DNA of 46,924 bases from Lachnospiraceae bacterium (GCA_017544835.1 JAFYDI010000032.1:1-46924); one strand, 5' to 3'; counted from the stretch's first letter, positions 1 through 8,804 are shown. The notes: generated by a model not told the origin, from the sequence alone. Program-made: numbers and translations.

Positions 1-1
1 A

Positions 2-1414
2 CACAGAATTCCCGCTTACTACTGTCCCGAATGCGGAGAGATTACCGTAGCAAGAACCGCTCCCGACAAGTGCCCCAAGTGCGGATGCACACACTTAGAG
101 CAGGATCCCGATACACTTGATACATGGTTTTCATCAGCTTTGTGGCCTTTCTCAACCTTAGGCTGGCCCGAGCACACCGAAGACCTTGATTACTTCTACC
201 CCACAGACGTTTTGGTAACCGGTTACGATATCATCTTCTTCTGGGTTATCAGAATGATTTTCTCGGGATACGAGAACATGGGCAAGAAGCCCTTCAGCAC
301 CGTTTTGTTCCACGGTCTTGTAAGAGACTCACAGGGACGTAAGATGAGTAAATCACTCGGTAACGGTATCGATCCTTTGGAGATTATCGAGAATTACGGT
401 GCAGACGCACTCAGACTTACCCTTATTACCGGTAACGCACCCGGTAACGACATGCGTTTCTACAACGAGCGTGTGGAGGCAAGCAGAAACTTCGCCAATA
501 AGATTTGGAACGCTTCACGTTTCATCATGATGAACATGGGCGACGAGAATCCTTCAAAGCCCGCGGCAGCAGAGCTTGAGCCTGTAGATAAGTGGATTCT
601 TTCACGTTGCAACACCCTTATAAAGGATGTTACCGACAACATGGAACACTTCGACTTAGGCGTAGCTGTTCAGAAAGTATACGACTTCATCTGGGATGAG
701 TTCTGTGACTGGTACATCGAGATGGTTAAGCCCCGTCTTTACTCGGATACCGACAAGGCATCCAAGAACGCGGCTCTTTGGACACTTAAGCATGTATGCA
801 TCGATGCATTAAAGCTCTTACATCCTTACATGCCTTTCGTAACAGAAGAAATCTTCACCACCATTCAGGACGAAGAGGAATCCATCATGATTTCTTCATG
901 GCCTGTATATAGCGACGAGTTTTCTTTTGCCACTGAGGAAAAAGAAATCGAGACGATTAAGGAAGCCGTTCGAGCCATCAGAAATGTACGTACCGGCATG
1001 AATGTTGCTCCTTCAAGAAAGGCAAAGGTATTCGTAGTAAGCACAGATGCTTCGGTTCGCGATATCTTCAAGGATGGCGAAATCTACTTTAAGCCCCTTG
1101 CATACGCTTCCGAAGTTGCAATTCAGGCCGACAAGGCAGGAATCCCCGAGGACGCTGTATCGGCAGTGATTGCCGGCGCTACCCTTTATATGCCTTTTGC
1201 AGAACTTGTAGATATCTCAGCCGAGATTGAGCGTCTTACCAAGGAAGAAGAAAGACTTCAGGGCGAGATTAAGCGTTCAAACGGCATGCTTAATAACGAG
1301 AAGTTCATTTCCAAGGCTCCCGCAGCCAAGGTTCAGGAGGAGAAAGACAAGCTCGTTAAGTATGAGCAGATGCTTAAGGAAGTAACGGAAAGACTTGCTT
1401 CACTTAAGAAATAA
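2..1414 (+). CDS. valS: Valine--tRNA ligase, 3' part
   Basis: The reading frame is open from base 2, so the 5' part of the gene lies outside the window. The visible part begins in the editing/connective region with a zinc-ribbon (CPECGE...CPKCGC), followed by the ValS-typical DTWFSSALWPFSTLGWP segment. The class I signature KMSKSLGNG follows, which binds ATP during adenylate formation, then the anticodon-binding helical domain. The last 65 residues are charged and heptad-like, the C-terminal coiled-coil arm that contacts tRNA-Val. The cytosolic enzyme charges tRNA-Val with valine. The order of segments and the C-terminal arm separate it from IleS and LeuS. A strong terminator follows directly, so it is the last gene of its transcript. 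Confidence 0.97.
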   Translation, partial: HRIPAYYCPECGEITVARTAPDKCPKCGCTHLEQDPDTLDTWFSSALWPFSTLGWPEHTEDLDYFYPTDVLVTGYDIIFFWVIRMIFSGYENMGKKPFSTVLFHGLVRDSQGRKMSKSLGNGIDPLEIIENYGADALRLTLITGNAPGNDMRFYNERVEASRNFANKIWNASRFIMMNMGDENPSKPAAAELEPVDKWILSRCNTLIKDVTDNMEHFDLGVAVQKVYDFIWDEFCDWYIEMVKPRLYSDTDKASKNAALWTLKHVCIDALKLLHPYMPFVTEEIFTTIQDEEESIMISSWPVYSDEFSFATEEKEIETIKEAVRAIRNVRTGMNVAPSRKAKVFVVSTDASVRDIFKDGEIYFKPLAYASEVAIQADKAGIPEDAVSAVIAGATLYMPFAELVDISAEIERLTKEEERLQGEIKRSNGMLNNEKFISKAPAAKVQEEKDKLVKYEQMLKEVTERLASLKK

Positions 1415-1429
1415 TCCTTAAAATGACCG

Positions 1430-1466
1430 GGCGTCACCCTTAGTAAAGGGGTGGCGCCTTTTCTTT
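1430..1466 (+). terminator. Rho-independent terminator of valS
   Basis: GGCGTCACCC pairs with GGGTGGCGCC (one G-U pair) around a short loop and is followed by TTTTCTTT. Confidence 0.9.
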
Positions 1467-1510
1467 GCCCAATCTTTAGGACTTCTTAAGAAACCCTAAG
1501 AAAGCCTTTA

Positions 1511-1539
1511 TTGACTCTTACCCGCGACGCAATTATGAT
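1511..1539 (+). promoter_or_regulatory. Sigma-A-type promoter of the GntR-ABC operon
   Basis: TTGACT and TATGAT are separated by exactly 17 bp. Transcription would start near 1546, immediately before the palindromic operator. Confidence 0.75.
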
Positions 1540-1550
1540 AAGTGTAACAG

Positions 1551-1577
1551 AACCGTACTAGGTGTATTAGTACAGTT
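1551..1577 (+). promoter_or_regulatory. Palindromic operator for the GntR repressor
   Basis: AAC-c-GTACTA, 7 bp, TAGTAC-a-GTT is an inverted repeat just downstream of the predicted transcription start and upstream of the regulator gene. GTACTA/TAGTAC half-sites fit those seen before YtrA-type GntR genes, so autorepression is likely (inference). Confidence 0.65.
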
Positions 1578-1606
1578 AAGAGGGTAGGTCCCGGAAAGGA
1601 GCAAAT

Positions 1607-1969
1607 TTGATTGAATTAAAATTCAGGGATTCCCGTCCGATTTATGAGCAGATCAAAGACAGCATCAGGCGGCTCGTAATAAGCGGTGCCATGGGAGAGA
1701 ACGAAAAGCTTCCTTCCGTAAGAAATCTTGCGGTTACGCTTTCCATCAATCCAAACACCATCCAGAGAGCCTACAATGAGCTGGAAAATGAGGGGTATAT
1801 TTATTCGATACCGGGCAAAGGCAACTTCGTAAGCCCGAGCATAAATCGTGATGAGGGAAGAGTTATGGAACTTAAAAAGAAACTTATTGAGATATTGGCC
1901 GAGCTTAAGTATATGGGTATTACATACGAAGAGCTTGAAGAGATTTTGAGGGAGACGATGAGCGCATGA
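1607..1969 (+). CDS. YtrA-subfamily GntR transcriptional regulator
   Basis: This is a 120-residue protein starting at TTG, 6 bases after a GGAAAGGAG ribosome-binding site. The N-terminal two thirds is a GntR winged helix-turn-helix (IYEQIKDSIRR...KLPSVRNLAV...NPNTIQRAYNELENEGYI). The C-terminal region is only about 45 residues, too short for a FadR or UTRA effector domain; this is the hallmark of the YtrA subfamily. These are usually repressors of the ABC transporter encoded next to them and respond to cell-envelope stress or antibiotics. The stop overlaps the ATPase start by 4 bases (ATGA), so the two are translationally coupled. The palindrome at 1551-1577 is the likely binding site. The inducer is unknown. 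Confidence 0.9.
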   Translation: MIELKFRDSRPIYEQIKDSIRRLVISGAMGENEKLPSVRNLAVTLSINPNTIQRAYNELENEGYIYSIPGKGNFVSPSINRDEGRVMELKKKLIEILAELKYMGITYEELEEILRETMSA

Positions 1970-2862
1970 TAGAGATTAAAGATTTGGTGAAAACCTTTGA
2001 TGGTTTTAGGGCGTTAGACGGCACCAACATTGTCGTTCCCAAGGGTTCGGTATACGGCCTTGTGGGTCCTAACGGCGCAGGTAAGTCCACGGTTATAAGA
2101 CACATCTTAGGAATATACAAAGAAGACAGCGGAACTGTTACAATCGACGGTACTCCCGTATGGGACAATCAGTCGGTTAAGGAGCGATGTGCATCGATTC
2201 CCGATGACTGGTATTATTTCCCCAATGCCACCATCAAAGAGATGATGCACTACTACAAGGGAATCTACAAAAACTTCTCCGTAGAGCGATATGAGAAGTT
2301 AAAAGAAGCCTTCCCGATAGATGAAAAGAAAATGATAAGACACTTATCGAAAGGTATGCAGAAACAGGTAGCCTTCTGGCTTGCACTTTCCACAATGCCC
2401 GATTGCCTGATACTTGACGAGCCGGTTGACGGTCTCGACCCTGTTATGAGACGTCAGGTATGGAGCCTTATGATGAGCGATGTTTCGGAGCGCGGCACCA
2501 CGGTACTTGTATCGAGCCATAACTTACGAGAACTTGAAGATGTCTGCGACCACGTAGGTATCATGGACAAGGGCAAGGTTCTTATTGAGAGAGACTTAAA
2601 CGAACTTCAGGACAACATGGTTAAGCTTCAGGTAGTATTCGGAACGGATATTACGGAGGTGCCTAAAGACATTCCGGTGCTTCATGTGTCCAAGCTTGGA
2701 AGAGTGTTCACACTCATCATGCGCATGAACGCAGAGCGCGCTATGGAAGTGCTTAAGCCTTATTCTCCGATGCTTGTGGATGCAATACCGCTTACACTTG
2801 AAGAAATATTTATTTATGAGTTGGGAGGTGAGAACTATGAAGTCAAAGACATCGTTATTTAA
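1966..2862 (+). CDS. ABC transporter ATP-binding protein (YtrB-like)
   Basis: This 298-residue cytoplasmic ATPase powers the permease encoded downstream. Walker A is GPNGAGKST near residues 34-42, the signature is LSKGMQKQ, Walker B is CLILDEP followed by the D-loop GLDP, and the H-loop is SSHN. The signature LSKGM in place of LSGGQ is typical of the YtrB/EcsA-like group paired with ABC-2 permeases. The C-terminal 70 residues form a small accessory domain. The gene overlaps the GntR gene by 4 bases and the permease by 26 bases. The cargo cannot be deduced; the family includes antibiotic-resistance and envelope-stress transporters. Confidence 0.93.
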   Translation: MIEIKDLVKTFDGFRALDGTNIVVPKGSVYGLVGPNGAGKSTVIRHILGIYKEDSGTVTIDGTPVWDNQSVKERCASIPDDWYYFPNATIKEMMHYYKGIYKNFSVERYEKLKEAFPIDEKKMIRHLSKGMQKQVAFWLALSTMPDCLILDEPVDGLDPVMRRQVWSLMMSDVSERGTTVLVSSHNLRELEDVCDHVGIMDKGKVLIERDLNELQDNMVKLQVVFGTDITEVPKDIPVLHVSKLGRVFTLIMRMNAERAMEVLKPYSPMLVDAIPLTLEEIFIYELGGENYEVKDIVI

Positions 2863-4777
2863 TAAGACAATCTTTAATAACAATATTAAACGTGTCTGGC
2901 CCTTCTGGGGATTATTGTCCTTTTTCGCACTGCTTCCTTCACTTCTTATAATTGTGGAAAGCTTCAGGGGATACAGTGAGATTTCGACCGAACCTCTCGA
3001 GATGAAGCATTTGTATTATCAGTGTGCGACTTACATAGCACCTTTTGTGGCATTTGCTACGGCTATAATCGCAGCCATGCTGGTATGGAGTTATCTTGAC
3101 AGCACAAGAAGCGTAGGCTTTTATCACTCCATCCCCATCAGTAAGACGGGATTGTTTGTTACACAGTTTGTTTCGGGCCTTACAATAATGCTTATCCCTT
3201 ATGCAATAGGCGGAGCGGCTTTTATACTTACGGTGTTATGCTTGGGCGGAGGGTTCCCGCTTGCAACCTTGGTGTGCATAGGAACGGTAATTGCGGATTC
3301 TTTCTTTTTCTTCGCGTTCGCAACACTTATTGCACACTTGACGGGTAATATACTTGCGCTTCCCGCGCTTTACCTTGTATTTAACTTCTTATTCATAGCA
3401 CTTGAGAATCTGCTCAACTTTGTATGCAGCAGCTTCTTGTTTGGCTTAGACTTTGAGTTAAGTGACAAGACGGCTTTCCTTACACCTATTTATAAGCTTT
3501 TAAGCGATGTGTATGTTAATACCGAGTATTCGCCGTGGTCACCCTTCTCGGCCAATTATGAAGGATCGAGACTTATTTCCGTAGAGTGGGTGAACTATCA
3601 CTGGGTACTTATCTATGCAGCAGTCGGCGTGGTATTTGCCATCGGTGCACTCATGATTTACAAAAGAAGAAGGAGCGAAGCCGCAGGCGACGTTATCAGC
3701 ACCAAGTGCTTAAAGCCCATTATTCATGCTGTATATGTTGTTACGGTGACCGCCCTTTTCGGATTGCTTCTTTACTACATGTTCAACGAAGGAATTATTG
3801 ATTGCAGGATGAAAATCGTTCTTGCAATAATATGCTTCGGCGTTGCGGCGACAATTGCTTACTACACCGGTCTTATGCTTCTTGAAAAGACCGTTAAGGT
3901 GTTTAACAAAAAGACGCTTAAGGGTCTTATAGTTACCCTCGCTGCAGTTGTGGTAATCTGCTTTGGCGTTAAGTACGATGTGCTTAAGGTTGAGAGAAGA
4001 ATTCCAAAGCTTTCTGATATCGAGACTGTGGAAGTTATTTCACAGAATAACTTCTACTTAGACGGCAAGAAGGACCAGGAACTCGTTCAGAAGACCCTCG
4101 ACATACATAAACTCATTATTGATAACAAGCGCGTACTGGTTAACGAGATGTACGGTGATATGAACGATGAGTACAGATATGATGGATATGTAAGCTTCTT
4201 TTACCATCTCAAAGACGGAAGCACAATGGTACGCCGCTACAACATTGATCTTAACAAAGAAAATCATAAAGAATTGTTCGAGCAGTACAAAAACTACATG
4301 ACCGACAAGAAAATGACGCTTCGCGTAATGCACGATAATGACGATTACGAGATAGAGAGTGCTGACTTTAACATTAACTGGGACCACGACGAGAGATACC
4401 CCTCCGGTCTTGATTACGGCTGGTACGAGCTTACGGACAAGCAGATTCGTGACCTCTATGAAGCCGTTAAGGCAGATCTTCAGGAAGGCTCCTGGGAACC
4501 GGGATTTTCGGACAAAGAAGGCGTTGCCAACATATACTTTAACTTCGAAAAGCTCATGGATCAGACGGAATACAGATCGTATTATTCCTACGATACCCTT
4601 TATGTGGACGTTAAGGATAATATGAAGCATTCTCTTGAAGCAATAGCGGATATCATGGGTGTTTCTCATGAAGATTTAATGAATGATGCGCGAAAGTACG
4701 CCAAGGACATGGAAGAGTGGAACAAAGAACACAGATATGATGATATGAATGTGGAGTACTATGAATACCGCGATTGA
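2837..4777 (+). CDS. ABC-2-type permease with large C-terminal extracytoplasmic domain
   Basis: The protein has 646 residues. The ATG at 2837 is chosen because GGGAGGTGAG precedes it; the frame is open further upstream but has no such site. The first 400 residues hold about nine hydrophobic segments with an ABC-2 permease pattern, including a conserved-looking SIPISKTGLF loop after the second segment. After the last segment (near VVVICFGVKYD) comes about 240 hydrophilic, Tyr- and Asp-rich residues with no further membrane span, expected outside the cell. The protein is the membrane partner of the preceding ATPase. The tail might bind a peptide or wall precursor, which is inference; I recognise no named domain in it with certainty. 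Confidence 0.8.
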   Translation: MKSKTSLFNKTIFNNNIKRVWPFWGLLSFFALLPSLLIIVESFRGYSEISTEPLEMKHLYYQCATYIAPFVAFATAIIAAMLVWSYLDSTRSVGFYHSIPISKTGLFVTQFVSGLTIMLIPYAIGGAAFILTVLCLGGGFPLATLVCIGTVIADSFFFFAFATLIAHLTGNILALPALYLVFNFLFIALENLLNFVCSSFLFGLDFELSDKTAFLTPIYKLLSDVYVNTEYSPWSPFSANYEGSRLISVEWVNYHWVLIYAAVGVVFAIGALMIYKRRRSEAAGDVISTKCLKPIIHAVYVVTVTALFGLLLYYMFNEGIIDCRMKIVLAIICFGVAATIAYYTGLMLLEKTVKVFNKKTLKGLIVTLAAVVVICFGVKYDVLKVERRIPKLSDIETVEVISQNNFYLDGKKDQELVQKTLDIHKLIIDNKRVLVNEMYGDMNDEYRYDGYVSFFYHLKDGSTMVRRYNIDLNKENHKELFEQYKNYMTDKKMTLRVMHDNDDYEIESADFNINWDHDERYPSGLDYGWYELTDKQIRDLYEAVKADLQEGSWEPGFSDKEGVANIYFNFEKLMDQTEYRSYYSYDTLYVDVKDNMKHSLEAIADIMGVSHEDLMNDARKYAKDMEEWNKEHRYDDMNVEYYEYRD

Positions 4778-4805
4778 TAAAACAATTGTTATGTAAAACA
4801 GAAAT

Positions 4806-4850
4806 CAAAGGGAAAATGTGTGAAAAACGCTCATTTTCTCTTTGTTTTTG
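4806..4850 (+). terminator. Terminator of the GntR-ABC operon
   Basis: CAAAGGGAAAATG pairs with CATTTTCTCTTTG (one G-U) across 13 bases, followed by TTTTTG. Confidence 0.75.
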
Positions 4851-4879
4851 TTTACATAATGTAAATAGTGTGATAGAGT
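4851..4879 (+). promoter_or_regulatory. Putative promoter and palindrome upstream of the sortase
   Basis: TTTACA (4851-4856) lies 17 bp before TAGAGT, which carries an extended TG element. The -35 sits inside the perfect inverted repeat TTTACAT-A-ATGTAAA (4851-4865). Further ATGTAAA copies lie at 4791-4797 and 4892-4898, so a regulator may bind here. The -10 match is only moderate. Confidence 0.4.
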
Positions 4880-4912
4880 AAAGTTGTAGTTATGTAAATT
4901 TATGAGGAAAAA

Positions 4913-5827
4913 GTGAAAGACAAGAATCGAGTAATTGTTTACATACTGGTTATTTTGTTTGCGGTGTGTCTGGTTGTTGGTTGTGTATTCTTATTCTGGG
5001 ACCACCCGGATGTACTTCCGCCCAAGGAGTCTGAAATTTCGGAAACTCTTTTTGAAGAGGGCGAGCTTGTAGTGCAGGAGCCTGTAAATAAAGGACATGA
5101 GGAGTCGGTTTCTTTGTCCGGTAACGATATAAGCGGTAACGGCGAGGCAGTACTGGACCTTCCCGAATTCGATCCTTCCAAGGTTGTGGAAGAGGAGGCA
5201 CCTGTCGAGAACCCTTACAAAGAGTGGTTTCTTAAGAACGACGACATGGTCGCGTGGATTAAGATTCCCGATACCTGCGTAGACTACCCGGTTATGTGGA
5301 CCCCAGAGGATGAGGAGTACTACTTAAGAAAAGATTTCAATGAGAAGTACGATAAGACGGGAGTGCCTTTCCTTGACAGCGAGAGTTCGATGTATCCGAT
5401 GACCACGAACCTCATAATATACGGACATAATTTTAAGGACATAATGTTCTACGATGTTCTTAAGTACGAGGATGAGTCCTATTTCAAGGATCACCCGTAT
5501 TTGTATCTGTACGGTAAGGATTGTGAGCACAGATACGCAGTTATGGCAGCGTTTCGTTCAAGGGTATACTATACGACCGATACCTGCTTTAAATACTACA
5601 AGTTCTTTGAGGCTAAGACTGAAGAGGAGTTTAAAGACTTCTATGATAACGTTAAGGAGTTATCTTACTACGATACAGGCGTTACGGCTTCTTTTGGCGA
5701 CAAGTTTGTAACATTGTCCACCTGCTCGGATCACCTTCCCGGAGGCGTAGGCAGATTCGTATTGGTGGCGGTGGAAATTGAAAACGGTGATAAGTATCTT
5801 TCAATCGACGAGGGTACTTCGGAATAA
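4913..5827 (+). CDS. srtB: Class B sortase
   Basis: This 304-residue membrane-anchored transpeptidase starts at GTG after GAGGAAAA. It has one N-terminal membrane anchor (about residues 7-28), an acidic linker (about 35-100) and a sortase fold. The catalytic triad is visible: His172 in IIYGHNF, Cys271 in TLSTC, Arg281 in GRFVLVA. The long insertion between the His and Cys strands is the class B pattern. Sortases cut a C-terminal sorting signal between Thr and Gly and join the protein to the peptidoglycan cross-bridge. The next gene, 27 bases on, encodes a protein with such a signal, so this is a dedicated enzyme-substrate pair. Class is certain; srtB is used in the family sense. Confidence 0.93.
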   Translation: MKDKNRVIVYILVILFAVCLVVGCVFLFWDHPDVLPPKESEISETLFEEGELVVQEPVNKGHEESVSLSGNDISGNGEAVLDLPEFDPSKVVEEEAPVENPYKEWFLKNDDMVAWIKIPDTCVDYPVMWTPEDEEYYLRKDFNEKYDKTGVPFLDSESSMYPMTTNLIIYGHNFKDIMFYDVLKYEDESYFKDHPYLYLYGKDCEHRYAVMAAFRSRVYYTTDTCFKYYKFFEAKTEEEFKDFYDNVKELSYYDTGVTASFGDKFVTLSTCSDHLPGGVGRFVLVAVEIENGDKYLSIDEGTSE

Positions 5828-5854
5828 TAGTTGCAACATAATAGGAGGAGAAAT

Positions 5855-6673
5855 ATGAAACTGTTAAAGAAATTAACAACCATGATACTCGGTGCCGCTC
5901 TTCTTTGCACAATGGTAATGGTGCCGAAAATCGAAGCTCATGCGGACGGACCCGTTACATGGTACATCACATATAACGGCGGAAAGTGGTTTGGTTCCAA
6001 CAACACCATTAACTGGTGGACAGATGCCGGAATTGTGGCAAGCGGAATGAAGGACGGAGACCACATCGTAGTCAACGCAGACAATCAGACTTCCGAGCTG
6101 TTTTCTCTGACCGTTGATAAACGTATCGGAGATTTGGTAGCTACCAACGGCGCTGTATGTAATATTACTGCTCCTTACGCAGAGAGAGTATATGTGGCCG
6201 GTAAGGGCAGCACACTTATTGCTACCGTAGGCTTAGCCAACAATGTAGAGGTTTGGCCCGGACAGACCATTCAGGTAGTGGGTGATGTTACCAACTTCCT
6301 GGCACATTATGATTACAGCGGACCTGAATATCCGATATTCGGCGTATCCGGATCGGTTAAAGCAGCCAATGTCAATTATACAGGCAGCGTTGACAGCTCA
6401 TTCCATACTATTTACGGAATTGCTCCCGGACTTTTTACCAGTAACAATAATGGTATAGTAACCCTCAAGGAAGGCCAGTTTTCATTGGTTCCCGTAGAAA
6501 CGCCCGTAACAGGAACCACAACACAGAACTCAACTCCTGCCAAGAAGCAGCTTGATAAGGTTCCTCAGACAGGTGCCTTTGCTTCCAAGGAAACAATCGC
6601 ATTCCTTATGCTGGCAGCAGTATTCGGAGCAGCTGCTTTGGCAACAGCTTCTGTTGTAAAAAAGCGCGCTTAA
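5855..6673 (+). CDS. Sortase-anchored surface protein with VPQTG signal
   Basis: The protein has 272 residues, starting at the ATG after AGGAGGAG. Residues 1-30 are a signal peptide ending AHA. The mature part is rich in Gly, Val, Thr and Asn and probably all-beta. The C-terminus has the full sorting signal: VPQTG at 236-240, a hydrophobic segment (about 247-266) and the tail VVKKRA. The motif deviates from LPXTG at the first position, as is common for class B sortase substrates in Clostridia (for example S/P-P-K-T-G in Clostridioides). I do not recognise the mature domain. The gene is co-transcribed with the sortase and ends at a terminator, so it is likely its sole dedicated substrate. Confidence 0.82.
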   Translation: MKLLKKLTTMILGAALLCTMVMVPKIEAHADGPVTWYITYNGGKWFGSNNTINWWTDAGIVASGMKDGDHIVVNADNQTSELFSLTVDKRIGDLVATNGAVCNITAPYAERVYVAGKGSTLIATVGLANNVEVWPGQTIQVVGDVTNFLAHYDYSGPEYPIFGVSGSVKAANVNYTGSVDSSFHTIYGIAPGLFTSNNNGIVTLKEGQFSLVPVETPVTGTTTQNSTPAKKQLDKVPQTGAFASKETIAFLMLAAVFGAAALATASVVKKRA

Positions 6674-6704
6674 TAGTGAAACTTAATAATCTTTAATAAT
6701 ATGA

Positions 6705-6739
6705 GGGCAGATTTTTTGTAAAGTCTGCCCCTTTTATTT
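6705..6739 (+). terminator. Terminator of the sortase operon
   Basis: GGGCAGATTT pairs with AAGTCTGCCC (one G-U), followed by CTTTTATTTT. Confidence 0.85.
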
Positions 6740-6742
6740 TAC

Positions 6743-6771
6743 TTGCAATTTTACCTGTTTTACTGTATGAT
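6743..6771 (+). promoter_or_regulatory. Promoter of the pullulanase gene
   Basis: TTGCAA and TATGAT are separated by 17 bp. The start of transcription (about 6778) abuts the tandem motif at 6779-6797. Confidence 0.7.
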
Positions 6772-6778
6772 ATAAAAG

Positions 6779-6797
6779 TTTCGTAAAGTTTCGTAAT
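6779..6797 (+). promoter_or_regulatory. Tandem TTTCGTAA motif (candidate operator) in the pullulanase leader
   Basis: Two TTTCGTAA copies lie 10 bp apart. The 19-bp block matches 18 of 19 bases at 15278-15296 upstream of the maltodextrin operon. The position just after the start of transcription suits a repressor. A small palindrome (GTGCAA-TT-TTGCAC, 6800-6813) follows. Confidence 0.55.
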
Positions 6798-6828
6798 GCG
6801 TGCAATTTTGCACACGGAGTATAATGCA

Positions 6829-8754
6829 TTGAGTTATTTAAGAGAAAAGATTAAGAGATTGGAGAAGAATTACTACTATACCGGCCGTGATTTGGGTGCG
6901 GTATGGACCAGAGACAAGACTACGTTTAAAGTCTGGGCGCCGCTTGCAGACAGTGTCAATCTGCGCCTGTACAAGTCCGGCGATGTTGAGGACAAGGATG
7001 CCTTGGAGACGCTTCTTATGAAAGAGGATGAAGCGGGTGTTTATGAACTCACCATCGATGACGATTTACACGGAATTTACTATACCTATCTTGTGGAGAG
7101 AGATGGGGAGACCGTGGAAGCATGCGACCCTTATGCCCGCGCTGTGGGTATTAACGGAGAGCGTGCAATGGTAATCGACCTTGAATCCACCAATCCCGAA
7201 GGCTGGGAAGATGACATGAATCCTCATGTGGTGGACGAGATTACGGATGCTGTGATTTATGAAGGCCATATAAGAGATTTAACCTGCGCGGAAGGCTCAG
7301 GCATATCCTGCAAGGGAAAGTTTTTGGGCCTTGCCGAAGAAGATACATTTACACCCCACGGCGTGGCTTCCGGTATCAATCACATGAAAGAACTGGGCAT
7401 TACGCATTTACATATTCTGCCCATGTACGATTTCGCATCATTGGATGAAAAGGAAAACGCTGCCGGCTACAATTGGGGATACGACCCTAAGAACTACAAC
7501 GTACCCGAAGGCACATACGCAACAGATGCCTATGACGGCGCTGCACGAATCAGCGAGCTTAAGCAGTTGATTAAGACACTTCATGATAACAAGATAAGTG
7601 TCGTAATGGATGTGGTATACAATCATGTGGCGGATGCCAAGGAGTTTTCTTTTAACAAGATAGTACCCGGATATTTCTCAAGAACAGACAGAAAGGGTGC
7701 ACTTTCCAAGGGCTCGGGTTGCGGCAATGACACAGCTTCGGAGCGTCCCATGGTAAGAAAGTACATTGTGGATTCTGTGTTGTATTGGGCCACTGAGTAT
7801 CATATCGACGGCTTCAGATTCGACCTTGCGGGTCTTATCGACGCGGATACGATTAACGAAGCCATCAATCGTGTCAAGAATGTAAGACCGGACGTTATCT
7901 TCTACGGAGAAGGCTGGAACATGCCTACTCACACTGACAGAAAGGTAGCGCTTACGGTTCAGAAGAATTCAGACAGCCTTCCCGAGTTTGCTTTCTTTAA
8001 CGATACTGTAAGAGACGTGTTAAAAGGCAGCGTATTTGATGAAAAGAAAGGCTTTGTATCCGGCAACTACAGAGGCATGAATAAGCTCGCCAAGTGCTTT
8101 ACCGGCCTCTATAAGTGGTGCGGAAGCCCGACAAGAACCATTAACTACGTATCCTGTCACGACAACAATACTCTTCATGACAGATTGAGAATTGCCTGCC
8201 CCGAGGCTACGGGCGAGGAAATAGCTAATATGAACAAGCTCGCGGCGGCATTTGTGTTCTTAAGCCAGGGAGTTCCCTTTATTCAGGCGGGCGAGGAAAT
8301 CATGCGCTCAAAGAGAAATTCGGACGGCTCCTTTAACGAGAACAGTTACAACGCAGGTGATGAGGTTAATGCCATCAACTACGATGTGGTACGTAACGAG
8401 TTTGTATACAACGTTTATGAGTACTACAGAGGGCTTATCGCTTTCAGAAAGGCCCACAGTATATTAAGACTTTCCGACCGCTACGATGTCAAAAGAACAA
8501 TCACAAGACTTCACGCCGGTATGGGCAAAGGTCTGTTGGGATTTAGACTTAAGAACAAAGAAGAGGAGATGCTTACTTACTTTAACGGCTCGGCCGAGCA
8601 AAGACTTATAGTACTTCCTTCAGGAGAATGGGACATATATATAGATTCAGATACCGCGAGCCTTGAGCCTTTAAGGCCCGCCAAAGCATTTGCCACCATA
8701 CAGCCGTTCTCGGCGATGGTACTTAAAAGGCATAAAGAAGCCGAAGACCGTTAG
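6829..8754 (+). CDS. pulA: Type I pullulanase (GH13, CBM48)
   Basis: This debranching enzyme hydrolyses alpha-1,6 bonds in pullulan, limit dextrins and branched maltodextrins. The TTG at 6829 is chosen because CGGAG lies 9 bases before it; the ATG at 6796 has no such site. The N-terminal 100 residues (TFKVWAPLADSVNLRLY) are the CBM48-like module. The type I signature YNWGYDP is present, then VVMDVVYNHV, the nucleophile Asp in DGFRFDLAG, the acid/base Glu in FYGEGWN, and the third Asp in SCHDNN. There is no signal peptide, so it acts in the cytosol on imported branched oligosaccharides. It is monocistronic, and its leader shares a motif with the maltodextrin operon 8.5 kb away. Confidence 0.95.
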   Translation: MSYLREKIKRLEKNYYYTGRDLGAVWTRDKTTFKVWAPLADSVNLRLYKSGDVEDKDALETLLMKEDEAGVYELTIDDDLHGIYYTYLVERDGETVEACDPYARAVGINGERAMVIDLESTNPEGWEDDMNPHVVDEITDAVIYEGHIRDLTCAEGSGISCKGKFLGLAEEDTFTPHGVASGINHMKELGITHLHILPMYDFASLDEKENAAGYNWGYDPKNYNVPEGTYATDAYDGAARISELKQLIKTLHDNKISVVMDVVYNHVADAKEFSFNKIVPGYFSRTDRKGALSKGSGCGNDTASERPMVRKYIVDSVLYWATEYHIDGFRFDLAGLIDADTINEAINRVKNVRPDVIFYGEGWNMPTHTDRKVALTVQKNSDSLPEFAFFNDTVRDVLKGSVFDEKKGFVSGNYRGMNKLAKCFTGLYKWCGSPTRTINYVSCHDNNTLHDRLRIACPEATGEEIANMNKLAAAFVFLSQGVPFIQAGEEIMRSKRNSDGSFNENSYNAGDEVNAINYDVVRNEFVYNVYEYYRGLIAFRKAHSILRLSDRYDVKRTITRLHAGMGKGLLGFRLKNKEEEMLTYFNGSAEQRLIVLPSGEWDIYIDSDTASLEPLRPAKAFATIQPFSAMVLKRHKEAEDR

Positions 8755-8768
8755 GCCTTCGGCTTTTT
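8738..8768 (+). terminator. Terminator overlapping the pullulanase stop
   Basis: GCCGAAG (8740-8746) pairs with CTTCGGC (8757-8763), followed by TTTTT. The stop codon lies in the loop. The reverse strand has only a weak T-run, so it may also serve the converging chemoreceptor gene. Confidence 0.8.
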
Positions 8769-8804
8769 GCTTGTTATGTGATTGTCGGATGAGCCAACCG
8801 ATTC

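Noticed and set aside
4058..4669. Open frame of 203 codons on the minus strand
   Set aside because: It lies within the coding strand of the permease tail; the hydrophobic composition reflects the reverse complement of acidic and Tyr codons.
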